Positions 36,938-47,492 of a DNA stretch of 64,000 nucleotides are shown here, piece by piece (position 1 is the first letter of the stretch; every line of letters starts with the position of its first letter). The DNA comes from Steinernema hermaphroditum (lineage: Eukaryota > Nematoda > Chromadorea > Rhabditida > Steinernematidae), in the NCBI GenBank assembly GCA_030435675.1, contig CM059621.1:13206001-13270000 (forward strand). Reading direction: 5' to 3'. The translations under genes and the position numbers were made by a program. The notes beneath the pieces are model-generated. The model made no database searches and was not told the DNA's origin. It was given only the letters and a program-made list of their open reading frames with translations.

Positions 36938-37228
36938 CTACAGTTGTAAATCTTGAAAATAAAACTGAAGAAAACTTAAAAAGAAATAACGCTTACAATG
37001 CTCTATCCTTGGAATATACCTTGCCAAGATGACTTCTTCGACGCAGCGCACGATGTCGCACTGATATAAAGCTGTCGCATCATTGTACTTCGAAACGGTG
37101 AAGAGCCTGAATCCAGAAGTAGCTTTGTGAGTCGATAAACTGTTGGCTAGCAGGGAGAAGACAGCAAACCTCTTGAAACCATTTACTCTTGAATCAACGG
37201 GCTTCAAAACGGTCCAGTGGAAGAACAA
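36938..37228 (-). pseudogene. Coding fragment, possibly ZP-domain-like, copy 1
   Basis: A minus-strand open stretch contains SGFRLFTVSKYNDATALYQC followed by DIVRCVEE, ending at a possible donor (GGCAAG then GTATAT, near 37021). The pattern of an aromatic strand, a Thr/Asp turn, LYQC and a Cys three to four residues on resembles the C-terminal half of zona pellucida (cuticlin-type) domains, but that assignment is weak. No start codon with a signal peptide and no upstream exon is visible. A diverged, broken second copy follows upstream, so both are probably remnants. Confidence 0.25.
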
Positions 37229-37239
37229 AAATGTTTTCT

Positions 37240-37600
37240 TTTTTTCGTTCGCGATCTTATTGTTACGCGAAGTTGTAAGAACTTACAAAGGAATAACGCC
37301 TACGTGGGATTGTGAATAGGGTTGTCGAATACTTAAAAATCGAATTTCGAATCAAATCGGCAATGATTGTGAACGTGCGTGAAAAATACAGTATCTATGT
37401 GGTCTGTGCTCGCCACATACCTTGCCCGGCTGACTTCTGGGAGACAGCCACAACAAAATGGTTCCTTCCATTCCAACGAGCTTCGAAATGGTTTCATATT
37501 TCTTCACGCCTTGATTGCACAACGAAGTCCCTGATTCCCTGCAGCAAATCGCCGAAAACGTTGTGAAATATTGCTCAAAAGTGACGCAACGTCGACTTCA
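37240..37600 (-). pseudogene. Decayed duplicate of the 36938-37228 fragment
   Basis: The minus strand repeats the order TTTGCTG..., ACCATTTCGAAG..., AGAAGTCA..., GGCAAGGTAT and then an ACAACTTCGCGTAAC block, matching copy 1 at moderate identity. In-frame stops break any product. The repeat unit is roughly 350-390 bp. Confidence 0.35.
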
Positions 37601-38184
37601 TTCAGATTCAGTCGTCACGCACCGCCAAATTTCGTTTTCAAAGTCGCCCTCAATAAAATCCTGCCGTAAGGTTCTCCTCGAAATCAGTGTCCCCTGTACA
37701 TATATTCGCCTACTTTAAATTCTATTGGATTGAGTTGAAAAGAGGTCACTTTTGTGGCGATTGTTTATGTGAAGCGCACAGATTTCCCTTAAGATATTGG
37801 CATCGACAATATCAGTCCACTTTATGGGCAACATCTGGATTCATCGTTCGTAGAATACGGATTCTAGACGCAAAAAATATTTTTAGTCCAATTTTCGGCC
37901 TCTTTATCCCCACTATTTATAGTGATTTCCTCTGATGTCATCAATTACTGATGAACACAGACGAGGGTAAGATAGAGCGAAAAGAGTGCTATATGAAGAG
38001 GAAACTGGAATCTCAGCTCAAAATGGAGAGCCGTTGTGGAGATCGTCTTGGAAGCCTACGGTATTTACTTTTTCGTCGTTTCGGAAGTTGTACTTTTTCG
38101 GAAATTCAAAAACAGAAAAACACACAGAGGATTCGACGGTTCTCTGTCTATGTATAGGTTCACTACTGATATATATTCACTACC
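37601..38184. other. Intergenic, no gene seen
   Basis: Mixed-composition DNA with an inverted piece of repeat R3 near 37843-37865. The plus-strand open frame 37986-38492 runs into R1 and is not called as a gene. Confidence 0.35.
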
Positions 38185-38567
38185 GGCTACTACCGTTCCA
38201 ATCCGTCGTGGCTGGCGTGGAACGTAAGCCAAATTATATCTCGCCAAGAAGACCGTCAACACCGCCCGACCACCCACGCCGCCCACTCAAGCCGAAGAGC
38301 CGCTCCATCTTCGAAGTCTGCTCCGCCAACCGCTCCGTCGATGGGTTTCTGTTTCGTCCGCCGATCTCCACCTTCCGCATAAGGCTTTTTTGTTGCTTCG
38401 AAGCCAGCCCGCGCACACTAATGGGACAGCCGCCTTCCACTCCGACGTCGTGCCCTTTGCCGAAGAAAGAAGAGAAGCAGCGACAACGGTGATATACGGT
38501 TCTTCATTGTGCATTATGAGATTTCTTGCACGGTGAATGCCATTGAATCAAGAGTAAATGTAAATGT
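38185..38567 (-). mobile_element. Dispersed element R1, 5' portion
   Basis: On the minus strand this matches 4690-5070 for about 380 bp, from ACATTTACATTTACTCTTGA to CCACGACGGATTGGAACGG. It then departs before the CCGAGAAC tail, so it is either 3'-truncated or a different subfamily. It confirms the R1 left boundary. Confidence 0.6.
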
Positions 38568-38634
38568 ACTGGCTACGTATAAAAATCTGAATGAAGCCAA
38601 AGACGGCCGATATGAATGGAGCTATAAGTAAGTA

Positions 38635-38879
38635 CAGTGGCGAGCATAGAAATAGCCGCACTACATATTGGAAAAATGTTTGGTCATTTTGAGAACGGTT
38701 TGCCTCGCATGCTTCGATGGTAATGCGTGTATGATGTGCAGAATTTCCTGGAGAATTTGGCTGTGCCAGCTAGAATGACAGAAAAATAGTTCTAGCTTAG
38801 CACGGCCGGAATTCAGACCGAGGGTGCCGATTTTACGCGGGCACAGAAATAGCCGCACTTTGAATGTTCTTTTTTATTG
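38635..38879 (+). repeat. Left terminal inverted repeat of the Tc1-type element
   Basis: 245 bp, inverse of 40051-40295 with about two mismatches. It contains two direct copies of the GCAYAGAAATAGCCGCACT motif near its outer and inner ends. Confidence 0.9.
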
Positions 38880-38971
38880 TGAGTTTTCGAGTGAATTTCT
38901 CCGACGGTAACGTGTTATTTTGTGTGCTCTGTTATTTCTGTTATTAATCTGTTACTCAATTCTTTTAGAAA

Positions 38972-39997
38972 ATGGGACGGGGAAAACACATATCACCTGA
39001 ACAACGCGCTCGTATCGACACCCTGAAGAAGGAAGGTAATTCCATGCGAAGAATCGCCGACAAGTTGGGAATTTCGGAGAAGGCAGTGCGAAATGCCGTG
39101 AAAACGATACAGAAGAGTCGAGGAAATGTGGAAAATCCGGTAAGGAAGCCGAAACCAAGAAAAAGTACGGACCGTGTGGATAGAAAGATCAGGATGATGT
39201 CTGAAGCGGATAGGATGAAGACTGCTGTGGATATCCAGAATGAATTGAGTGGATCTCCCGGCTTCAATCTGAGCGTTTGGACTGTCCGACGACGTTTGAA
39301 CGAAGTCGGATTGATGGGACGAGTCGCCCGCAAGAAGCCGCTCGTGTCGAAGAAAAACCGTGAAGCTCGAATTGCCTTCGCTAAGAAGCACATCACCTGG
39401 CAGCCTGAAGACTGGGCCAAAGTGTTATTCACGGACGAATCGAAGTTCAACCGGCTAGGGTCCGACGGAAAGACGTATGTGAGACGGTACGTCGGTGAAG
39501 AATTCGATCCACGCTGCACCAAGGTAACTGTTAAACATGGCGGCGGTTCTGTGATGGTATGGGCGGGCTTCCGGCGGTCCGGAGTTGGTCCAATTTTTCA
39601 TATTGACGGAATTCTCGATGGAAAGAAGTATGTGGATATCATGGAGAAGGTGCTGAAGCCATATGCACGCCAACATTTCGGCCGAAATTGGATTTTCCAG
39701 CAAGATAATGATCCCAAACACACGTGCAAGATCGCAAAGGCTTGGTATAAGAAGAATAAGTGGCGCGTTCTAGATTGGCCAGCTCAAAGCCCGGATCTGA
39801 ATCCGATCGAGAATTTGTGGAACGACATTGAGAAGGTGGTGCAGGCAAAGAAAACTAAGAACCTTGCCGAATTGTCAGTCAGCATCGAACAAGCCTGGAG
39901 AAACATACCCGTGACCCGCTGCATGAGCCTTGTCGACTCCATGCAACGTCGCTGTAGAGCTGTCATCGCAAGTAAAGGATTTCCGACAAGGTACTAG
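38972..39997 (+). CDS. Tc1-type DD34E transposase (341 aa)
   Basis: It encodes the cut-and-paste enzyme of the surrounding element. Residues 1-50 form a helix-turn-helix (RIADKLGISEKAVRNAV) for binding the inverted repeats. A basic stretch RKPKPRKSTDRVDRK (about 58-72) could be a nuclear signal and linker. A second DNA-binding region follows (to about 125). The catalytic core has VLFTDESKF (first Asp), QQDNDPKHT (second Asp) and SPDLNPIENLW (Glu), with 34 residues between the second Asp and the Glu. The length (341 aa) is normal for Tc1 transposases, and there is no stop or frameshift. ATG 38972 is the first in frame and lies 92 bp inside the left repeat's end. Confidence 0.95.
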   Translation: MGRGKHISPEQRARIDTLKKEGNSMRRIADKLGISEKAVRNAVKTIQKSRGNVENPVRKPKPRKSTDRVDRKIRMMSEADRMKTAVDIQNELSGSPGFNLSVWTVRRRLNEVGLMGRVARKKPLVSKKNREARIAFAKKHITWQPEDWAKVLFTDESKFNRLGSDGKTYVRRYVGEEFDPRCTKVTVKHGGGSVMVWAGFRRSGVGPIFHIDGILDGKKYVDIMEKVLKPYARQHFGRNWIFQQDNDPKHTCKIAKAWYKKNKWRVLDWPAQSPDLNPIENLWNDIEKVVQAKKTKNLAELSVSIEQAWRNIPVTRCMSLVDSMQRRCRAVIASKGFPTRY

Positions 39998-40050
39998 ATC
40001 ATTGTTGTATGTAGCCTGTTGTTTTTACGTTCTTTGTTAAAAATTTTCGG

Positions 40051-40295
40051 CAATAAAAAAGAACATTCAAAGTGCGGCTATTTCTGTGCCCGCGTAAAAT
40101 CGGCACCCTCGGTCTGAATTCAGGCCGTGCTAAGCTAGAACTATTTTTCTGTCATTCTAGCTGGCACAGCCAAATTCTCTAGGAAATTCTGCACATCATA
40201 CACGCATTACCATCGAAGCATGCGAGGCAAACCGTTCTCAAAATGACCAAACATTTTTCCAATATGTAGTGCGGCTATTTCTATGCTCGCCACTG
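40051..40295 (-). repeat. Right terminal inverted repeat of the Tc1-type element
   Basis: 245 bp, inverse of 38635-38879. The AATAAA-like sequence at its inner edge (40052-40057) may also serve as the transposase poly(A) signal. Confidence 0.9.
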
Positions 40296-40464
40296 TATAT
40301 AATAGTATAAGTAACTATAAGTAACTACCCCAGCCAAATTTTGTACTGAATGCAAACGAAATGGTGCCAATATTCGATGGATTTCGGACGGTATTCTGCG
40401 GTATCCTCCTTGATAACATTTATTAAAAACAGTATTCGAAATGCACGTGAAAGCGCAAAAATAA

Positions 40465-42727
40465 TCAAAACTCGGACCAGACCAGATCGTGCTTATCACT
40501 AGTCATATTGAAGATCTTTGAGAGGGCGACGGACTCTTTGCACAGTTTCGCTATTTCCTGTAAACACTAGTTTTGTATTAACTCGGCTTTTGCATCGAAC
40601 CATTGCTTCTGATATGATGCTGAGTACGCCTCCGAACCTGACGCCCGCGTCTTCTGCGCCGTAGAGATGGAAGTAGAGCTTGTGCAGCTCAAAATAGATT
40701 CTATTCCTCTTCTGCTCGATCACTGGACTCTCGGCCTCCAGATTACTCGTTACTGAAATGGATTTGAACTTGAACGCTGGATGAACACCGTACCAATAGT
40801 CCACAGAATCAGTCCGGCCAAAGCGGCGATTTCGATTTCGCAGATTTTCAAGGCGACGAGTCGATTGATCAGTCGACGCGTCCGGTCGAAGAGAAATCTA
40901 ACGAATCTGACATGGTGGACCTGAGGGAGGCCAAGTGGACAGTGCTTACCTAGCCGACTCTTCGGGTTTGTTCTCGGTGTCGAAGAAGGTTATCAAGTTC
41001 TTTGAGTCCACGTACTGGCGATAGTGGAGGTAGAATCGCGTTTCGGAAGGGCTCGGAAAGAAGACTGAGGAGAAGTAGCACTGGTCGATTACGGTAAATG
41101 GGATGTAGAAGCTTTGAAGGAACTTTAACTGAAAAGCGATCCCACAACTGAACGAAAAAATTAAGAAAAGTGAATTTCTGACGATGCCAATTAAAGTAAA
41201 AAAGTCCGATTTTTAAGGATTGGAAAAGGCAGTGCAAAAATATTAGAAATATATAACCGGAAGTTATATTTCCCTTTGATTCGGCTTTCATAACGATTCC
41301 TGTTCTCCTACGGATGAAACAGGCTTTCAGCGTTTAATTGGAAATTTTGGTTGTATAGTCTTATTTGCTCTTCAATTTGATGCTTTACAAACGTCGTTTC
41401 CGTTGTTTGCAAATGCTACCGTTTCGTCGGAGCTCTGTGTATGGGACTCGAATGTCTCAACAACTTTAAGCAACTGCCACAAGAACAAAAGAATCTACCA
41501 CAAAAATAAAGAAAAAACACAAAAAAATTGACGCCGGAGTCACGCGAGCTCGATTGCCGTCTTGGATTGGCCACGAAATGGAGTCAATTCGAAAAACTAG
41601 TTGCTCGTACGGCCGCAAAAATTCTTTCGAATAACAGAAATGTCGGACCAGGTGAAATAAATGTGCCTGCCACTAGAGATTTCACCATCTTCTGCCCTCT
41701 TTAGCCAGTTTGAAACGTGCCAATCCAAATGTGTTCCCTGGTCATAAAATCCATTCACTCCCTCATACATACCCTGTCACAAAAGAACAGTATACCCAAG
41801 CTTCATAAGTTTCATACCCAAGTAAGACTTCATAAATCCCTATTGCTTGCCTTACTTTTCTTAAATAAATTGTAAAAACCCTCCCATCCCTCCTGTCGCA
41901 AAAATTCTTTCTAAGGACAGGCATGTCTTACCCTGTCTTCCATGCTAAAGCTACTGAACGGCTCGAAGTGTTCCACCAACATCTGATGCGTTAGGGTTAT
42001 ACATCCCTTATCCATCTCGTTGTACTCGCTCAGTTTGACCTCCTCAGGATCGGCGGTAGCGCCCAGTTTACGAGGATGTTTCACTACATAGAGCGATTTC
42101 TGGCAAGACTGGTAGCTTCTGTACCCGTCGAGCATCTTATTCAGGAGCACCATGTCATAGGGATGCACTGCTCGGACGAGAATCGGCTCTCGGTATGCCT
42201 AAAAATTCTCGTCTAGAGAGTTTGTTGAAGGTCTTATTACGGGTTCAAGCTGTACAGCTTGAGAAGTAGAGGGTTCTTCAGGACTGTTCACAGTCGGCAG
42301 CTGCTCAGGTCGTGATTCTTCGCTTGGAGGCGGTTTAATAGGATCCCTATTCAGCTGCACGTCTAAACATCATCCACACCCATACGATCTCAGCAAATCC
42401 ACCACTACCTTCTTTATTCATTCCGACGTTTTCGCACTTTTTGAAGCGACAAGCACGGCACATATTTCGCTTTTCTGCAAGTCGCCTATATGAAGCGAAA
42501 GTTATGAATCTTTTACCGTATCTTATAGGACAAACACCACTCTGCCTACAGAGATAAATCTTGTTTTCGGCGATCGTTCTCCGAAAAAACGCCGCGCATG
42601 CTCGGCACGTGACGATCCCGAAATGGAACCCTTTGCTTTCGTGACCACAGACGCGGCACGGCTTCTTGAGTTCTTCTTGCAGTTGTTCGTTCGTCATTTG
42701 GTGGTGGCTGTTTCGCATACCTTTCAT
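40465..42727 (-). CDS. Nuclear hormone receptor E (nematode NHR, 397 aa)
   Basis: A nuclear receptor transcription factor. Eight exons in phase: 42517-42727, 42409-42474, 42241-42362, 41932-42198, 40950-41128, 40794-40897, 40601-40752, 40465-40557 (1194 nt). The DNA-binding domain is preceded by a 23-residue N-terminal extension and starts at CRVC (about residue 25): [19 protein letters not shown]...MCRACRFKKC, ENVGM. A Pro/Ser/Glu-rich hinge follows. The ligand-binding domain is complete, with FTVIDQCYFSSVFFPSPSET and a last exon ESVALSKIFNM. Exon sizes differ from A, B and D except for the 66-nt second exon, so E is a more distant paralog. Six of the seven introns are 41-54 nt; the exception is intron 4 (about 800 bp). 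AATAAA at 40419-40424 is the probable poly(A) signal. Confidence 0.9.
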
Positions 42728-45700
42728 CTTAAAAACACACAGTAAGAAGCCTCAGAAAATACGGGAATGTATTACGAAACTTTTCGTGTTCATATGCTCG
42801 TCTTTATGCCGTTAATTTGAAAAAAAAATAATGAAAAGAAACGGATTAGAAGCATCAAAAAACTGCATCAAGCTTGAGTGTTACGTTCCTATCACGTAGC
42901 CATTTACCATTTCCCTTCTCATGTCGAAGGACTGCGCCTTGTACGCACAAGAAAGACGCAAATCACACTAACATCGGACGCACGAAACACACGAACCTCA
43001 CAGAGAGACGACCGATCGTCACCGATACAAACGAAAGGCACAAGGTTCAAAAACTCAGATGAATTCATTTTATGATAAATGTGATGGCTCTCCTCACCTC
43101 AAAAATTCGGAAACAAAATTTCTCTCGATCAGCTGAAATGTTTCCCGCCGCTTCACACTCACTACTACCAGAGGAGTGACTACCACTGTCTGCACTGGTC
43201 TTGTATGGAGCGCTTTACAGACACAGAAGTGTCCGAGAAACAAAATAACTCGAAATGAGTGAAAATGACTTGCTACCAAACAAAAAAACCAAAGATCAAG
43301 AACTACGCATAAGCACTCAAAAATTATAAGTCGGCAGAGTTTCTGGTAATGGCGTTCGAGTGGGATTCTTCAAGAATTTTCGAATTTCCGACTGGAGATT
43401 GGCATAAAAATCAAACTGCGTAGTTTGCTATTTGCAAGCAATTCATAAACTTCGGACTGCAAAAACTATTCATAATGTTGCAAAGCTAAAATAATCCACG
43501 ATGGGTAGAAAGGCACAAAAATTGAGATGAATTCAAATGTTGTCAAAGTGCATAATATCAATAACATAGCAAACTTAACAGTTCTTAAATTTGTTTTCCT
43601 CGGTCGTTGAAAGCTTGTGCGTGTTGCCATTTCCTATGTTATAGCCCACTACGAAAGTGGAACAAAAAAGAACCTTTTTACAGTACAGATTATGAAACAT
43701 GTCCCCATTCCGCCAGTCAGCCAAACGCTGCAAACGAGGGCAGTCATTTTTGCTTTGGGAATCAGTGAGAAACGGTGGGACACGGACCACTCAAACAGTG
43801 AAAGGACATCCTTGGTAGGTTACTGTCAGCTAGTGCTGCACATAATGTTACCTTTGAAGGCGTCCACCTCCGCGACAGAACGATAAGAAAAATCTACGAA
43901 CACATTGTGCTTAAGCGACGATTGGGCGAACGCTCCACATTTAATAACTTTAAAAAGTAAAAGGACGTTCTGGGAAGAAAAGTAAGAACAGTTCTTTTAT
44001 TACACATATTGCGTAATTAATCATCACAAGACATAATCAGCTGGTGACTTATACAACAATGACAACAGGCTGTATGTGAGGAGAAAATGGAACTCAAAAA
44101 TTATATTAAATTTAATTACTCCTAAGAAATACTAATTTTGTGACCCATTGCACAGCAGTTCCTTGCACGATATTACGTACACTGCATGTACTGATAATCA
44201 GAGAATTCTTCAAACCATGAAACGTTGGGTGCAAAGAACACAAACACATTCTGGCACGAATTGATTCGCCGTACACTACACTCAAACCGACATGAAAACA
44301 AAACGAACAAACATTCAATCAAATACATAATTAATTATTACAAGCTATCATAAAAAGTCAATGAAATCGCACTGCTCGACATCCCTATGCCTAAAGCGCA
44401 CACTTATGGAAGTCGACAAATTATCAAACGAGTTCCGCCGAGAGTCGATCGATTTTCTCATCTCCGCCGCCCTCCCGCGTGATAGCGACGGAGACAGTTC
44501 GTTTACTCTTCAAATGCTCGCTTGTCACACAGATAGAACTCACACAAAACTGTTCACCTTTGATGTTTGACACTGTGTCAGAGTTCTTTTGTTTGACTAC
44601 CTCTTTTCAGCGCCACTTATTGCTGCTATCAAGCCATCATGTAGCACGTGACAACTCGGTAAAAGCACATTTAGTGCCATCAGGCAGTGGATTTCCGGTC
44701 CTTATATCAAAAATCTACCATAAGAATACGCTACCGGTCAGAACTTAGTCAGAAACGGGAGATCGCTAAGTCTTGATCATTTCAGACCCTACAAGAATTC
44801 GCTAAACTTTTTGATTCCAATAGAAACTCATCCTTAGTTGAGGCGACATAACCGATTGATTGAAATCAGGGTATTTCTAATCATGAATTCGCTAAAAATC
44901 AGAATAGTGTGTGGTGCCGTTACATACATGTAGACACAAAGAAGTCACAAACGCACATGGTGGAGAACAAAAAATATGGCTTCTTTGCGTCCGCTAGTAC
45001 CCTCTCAAGTGGTCCGATGTGGGAAACCAAGAAGACCTACACGCGAATCACTTGAAACTGATTGGAAACCTTTCGAGATTAAGGACTCAAAATGAAATTG
45101 TTTGATGTGCCCATATCTCGTTCGCACAACTGAAACTTCTGAAATTTCGTTACATACATGTTGACACAAATAAGTCACAGAAAGCACATATGGATAACCA
45201 TAAATACGGGGTTAGTATTCACTAGTGTGCTGTGATTTAGGTTTACCCATTGAAATTACCATCTTCAAACCAAAAATAACCAAAAAATACGACATCTTTG
45301 CGTCCGTTAGTACGTGGTTCGATTTAGGAAACGAGTCGCTTGAAACTCAGTAAAAAACCTTTAATATGAGATATTAACGGGGCCCGGTCGCGGATAACGG
45401 ATGAGTTCTAAAACGCCATAACTGTGTCGCTTTAATGACACAAAATGAAGCCGTCTCGAAGTTCAGTCAAAAATTTCTTGTTCGCACAATAGTGTACCCT
45501 CTGAAATGTCAATGCACTTTTCGATGTACTGGAATGCTGTGGGAATCCAGTAATTATCAGGTCTGGTCGCCCACAAACAATACTACGCAGAGAGACAAAA
45601 CAACTTCAGTGAATCAGCGTTCAAAACTTGTTCCATTACAATTAGAAACAGGCCGCTAGCAGCAAATCACACTACAAACCGGATCATCCGGTTCGAGGCT

Positions 45701-45738
45701 ATAAGATCTACGAATGTTACATCTATATGTTTCCAGAG
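42728..45738. other. Intergenic, no confident gene
   Basis: A short R1-like tail lies at about 43003-43040 (GACGACCGATCGTCACCG then ATACAAACGAAAGG). A local duplication lies at 44925-45400. A 69-codon frame at 44361-44570 contains EFRRESIDFLISAALPRDSDG, which looks protein-like but has no splice partner or family, so I leave it uncalled. Confidence 0.35.
44925..45400. repeat. Local duplication, about 220-bp spacing
   Basis: TTACATACATGT.GACACAAA, then AGTCACA and AGCACAT-like sequence, occurs near 44920-44965 and 45150-45200. TTTGCGTCCG.TAGTAC occurs at 44985-45000 and 45298-45313, each followed by a TTGAAACT block. The copies have diverged. Confidence 0.45.
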
Positions 45739-46251
45739 ATGTTTGTGTCAAAGCCCTGTTTAGTCCTTCTTTCCACGGCGTTCCTCTGCACTGATGCGAT
45801 CCTTTTCGGGAGCCAAGGAGGCTGTGGGAGTTTCGGATGCGCGAGTGGCGGATGCTCCCAATGTGATCCGCCGCCTCCCTGTGCCAGTCCTCCGCCACCA
45901 CCACCTCTGCCCTGTGACTCCTGTGGAAGACGGAAACGGGAAATGCTGATCTCGAAGGGGCTGAACCAAACGTGCTCGCACGATAAGCTGAAGGAAATCA
46001 TCGAGAAGGTAGCGAATCGCCTTTATCGCCAGGACTAATCACTTTAGGCCTTCGATAAAGAATCGACGGCGATACTAGTGAACCTGAACGCGACCCTCCA
46101 CCACTCAGACCACATGTTGATAATGTGTACGCCTAGAAAGCACGACAGCATAGAGATTATGGCGCGGATGGATCATTTCTGCGCGCACGAAGATGACAAG
46201 AATGTTTGTTATGTGTTTGGGACTGGACTGAGAGCGAAAGAAGTTAAATAA
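45739..46251 (+). CDS. Ground-like (grl) hedgehog-related secreted protein, gene 1 (157 aa)
   Basis: A secreted protein of the nematode hedgehog-related ground-like family. Two exons (45739-46008, 46048-46251) join in phase 0 over a 39-nt intron. Residues 1-20 are a signal peptide (MFVSKPCLVLLSTAFLCTDA). A Gly/Cys- then Pro-rich segment (about 24-60) leads to a dibasic site GRRKRE, a probable proprotein-convertase cleavage point. The ground-like domain (about 75-157) has CSHDKLKEII, IMCTPRKHD and FCAHEDDKNVCYVF with the family's paired cysteines. I start at 45739 because TTTCCAG directly precedes it; an in-frame ATG at 45727 would add four residues. AATAAA overlaps the stop. It lies 1.2 kb from the 3' end of the ptr gene, facing it. 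Confidence 0.88.
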
Positions 46252-46561
46252 ATAAATAAATCCAACCTGGTTCAGTTCTTGTGTATTTGATTCTTAATCT
46301 GTATCCGATGCGATTGTCATTTGATCTTATATCTCGTGGTCACTTCTTTGATCTATCAATTCCAGAAAGAGATTCACAACATGAAATTAAAAGTGCAAAA
46401 AAAAAAATTGAAAATGAAAACTAACTTCGAGTAATTCATGCAACGAAATGTTCTTCGCATGTACAAGCAAAAATTCAAGATGTATCCTTTTTTGTCTCCA
46501 ATAAACACACAGCCGTCATGAACGATTTTTCAACAAAAATTTAAAAACGTCTTTGTCGCAG

Positions 46562-46775
46562 GCTTTCCTCTTCAGAACGATATCGGGATCAATTTACATC
46601 GGCGCAGAGATCCATCCCATCAACAAGGACATGGAAAGTCGGGTGGTGGTGAACAACCTCTTGACCAGATGGAACTCACAATGTAGTCTTCTTAATTGTA
46701 AAAAAACATCCTCTACTGATTCCAGATATTGTTTATTGGGCTTCCGGTCTCTATACGAAAGGCATTTTCGTGTGA
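46562..46775 (+). CDS. Putative two-exon gene fragment, unidentified
   Basis: An acceptor TTTGTCGCAG (ending 46561) opens a frame with SGSIYIGAEIHPINKDMES and VVVNNLLTRWNSQ. A donor at 46683 and acceptor at 46725 (a 43-nt intron of the size normal here) continue it as YIVYWASGLYTKGIFV and stop at 46773-46775. The composition and splice signals look genuine, but I find no start exon between it and the grl gene. It may be a 3' remnant of a gene, and I do not recognise the family. Confidence 0.3.
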
Positions 46776-46858
46776 TTGTTAGGGCTATGGTGTCTCTGGA
46801 ACGTCACCGCCCGAAGGATTACTACACCTAGAGAGTTGCGTCTCTTCACCCGTGCCTT

Positions 46859-47290
46859 GGAGATCTCGTGTTCCCGATTCCTCTCTGGTTAGTTCAAAAC
46901 GATTTGTATACGTAACATCTGAGACAAAATAGCTAGCGCAAAAATGGTGTTGCTTTGCGATCTCGTGTTCGTTATATAATTAAAGTACTGATTTTCTCTT
47001 GTCGAGTTATTGACGTCCACAAAAATTATCGCTGAAAAAAAAAACAAATAAAAAGTTCGATGCGATCTCGTGTTCCCGATTCCTCTCTGGTCAACTCAAA
47101 AATTTTCGAAGTTTTATAGCGAATTTACACGTCGTTTAGTTATATAATCAAAGTACTGATTTTCTCGTGTTGAGTTATTAAGGTCCACAAAAATTATCGC
47201 TGGAAAAAAAACAAATAAAAAGTTAGATGCGATCTCGTGTTCCCGATTCCTCTCTGGTCAATACAAAAATTCATAACAGCTAAAATCAAA
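46859..47290 (+). repeat. Tandem repeat, two and a half copies
   Basis: GATCTCGTGTTCCCGATTCC begins copies at about 46861, 47063 and 47229 (spacing about 200 and 166 bp). Each full copy contains TTATATAATNAAAGTACTGA, GAGTTATT and CCACAAAAATTATCGCTG followed by an A-rich AACAAATAAAAAGTT. The second half is the same sequence as the array in ptr intron 4. Confidence 0.75.
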
Positions 47291-47492
47291 ATTTACATCT
47301 GCAAAAATAGTTAATGTTGACGAATATTCAAATTGTCCAACCCGTTGTCCAAAAATTTGAAATAGTCCTTATAAAACAGTAACTCCTTATCAGTTTCAAT
47401 ATATCGATATCGTATTCGGGAGACTATACGCTTCGTCCGTTTCACATCACTTATAAAATTTTTATTATATAAATTAGAGAATCTTTGGCGAA

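Larger units (their letters stand above)
38635..40295 (+). mobile_element. Tc1-type transposon, apparently intact (1661 bp)
   Basis: The element begins CAGTGGCGAGCATAG (38635) and ends with its inverse (40295). It is flanked by TA on both sides (38633-38634 and 40296-40297), the expected TA target duplication. The two 245-bp inverted repeats (38635-38879 and 40051-40295) differ by only about two bases, pointing to recent movement. Each repeat has an outer and an inner copy of a GCAYAGAAATAGCCGCACT motif (38644-38662 and 38841-38859 on the left), the IR/DR arrangement in which transposase binds two sites per end. It carries one uninterrupted transposase gene. It sits 170 bp beyond the 3' end of NHR E. 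Confidence 0.93.

Noticed and set aside
38965..39522. 185-codon minus-strand frame
   Set aside because: Antisense of the transposase gene.
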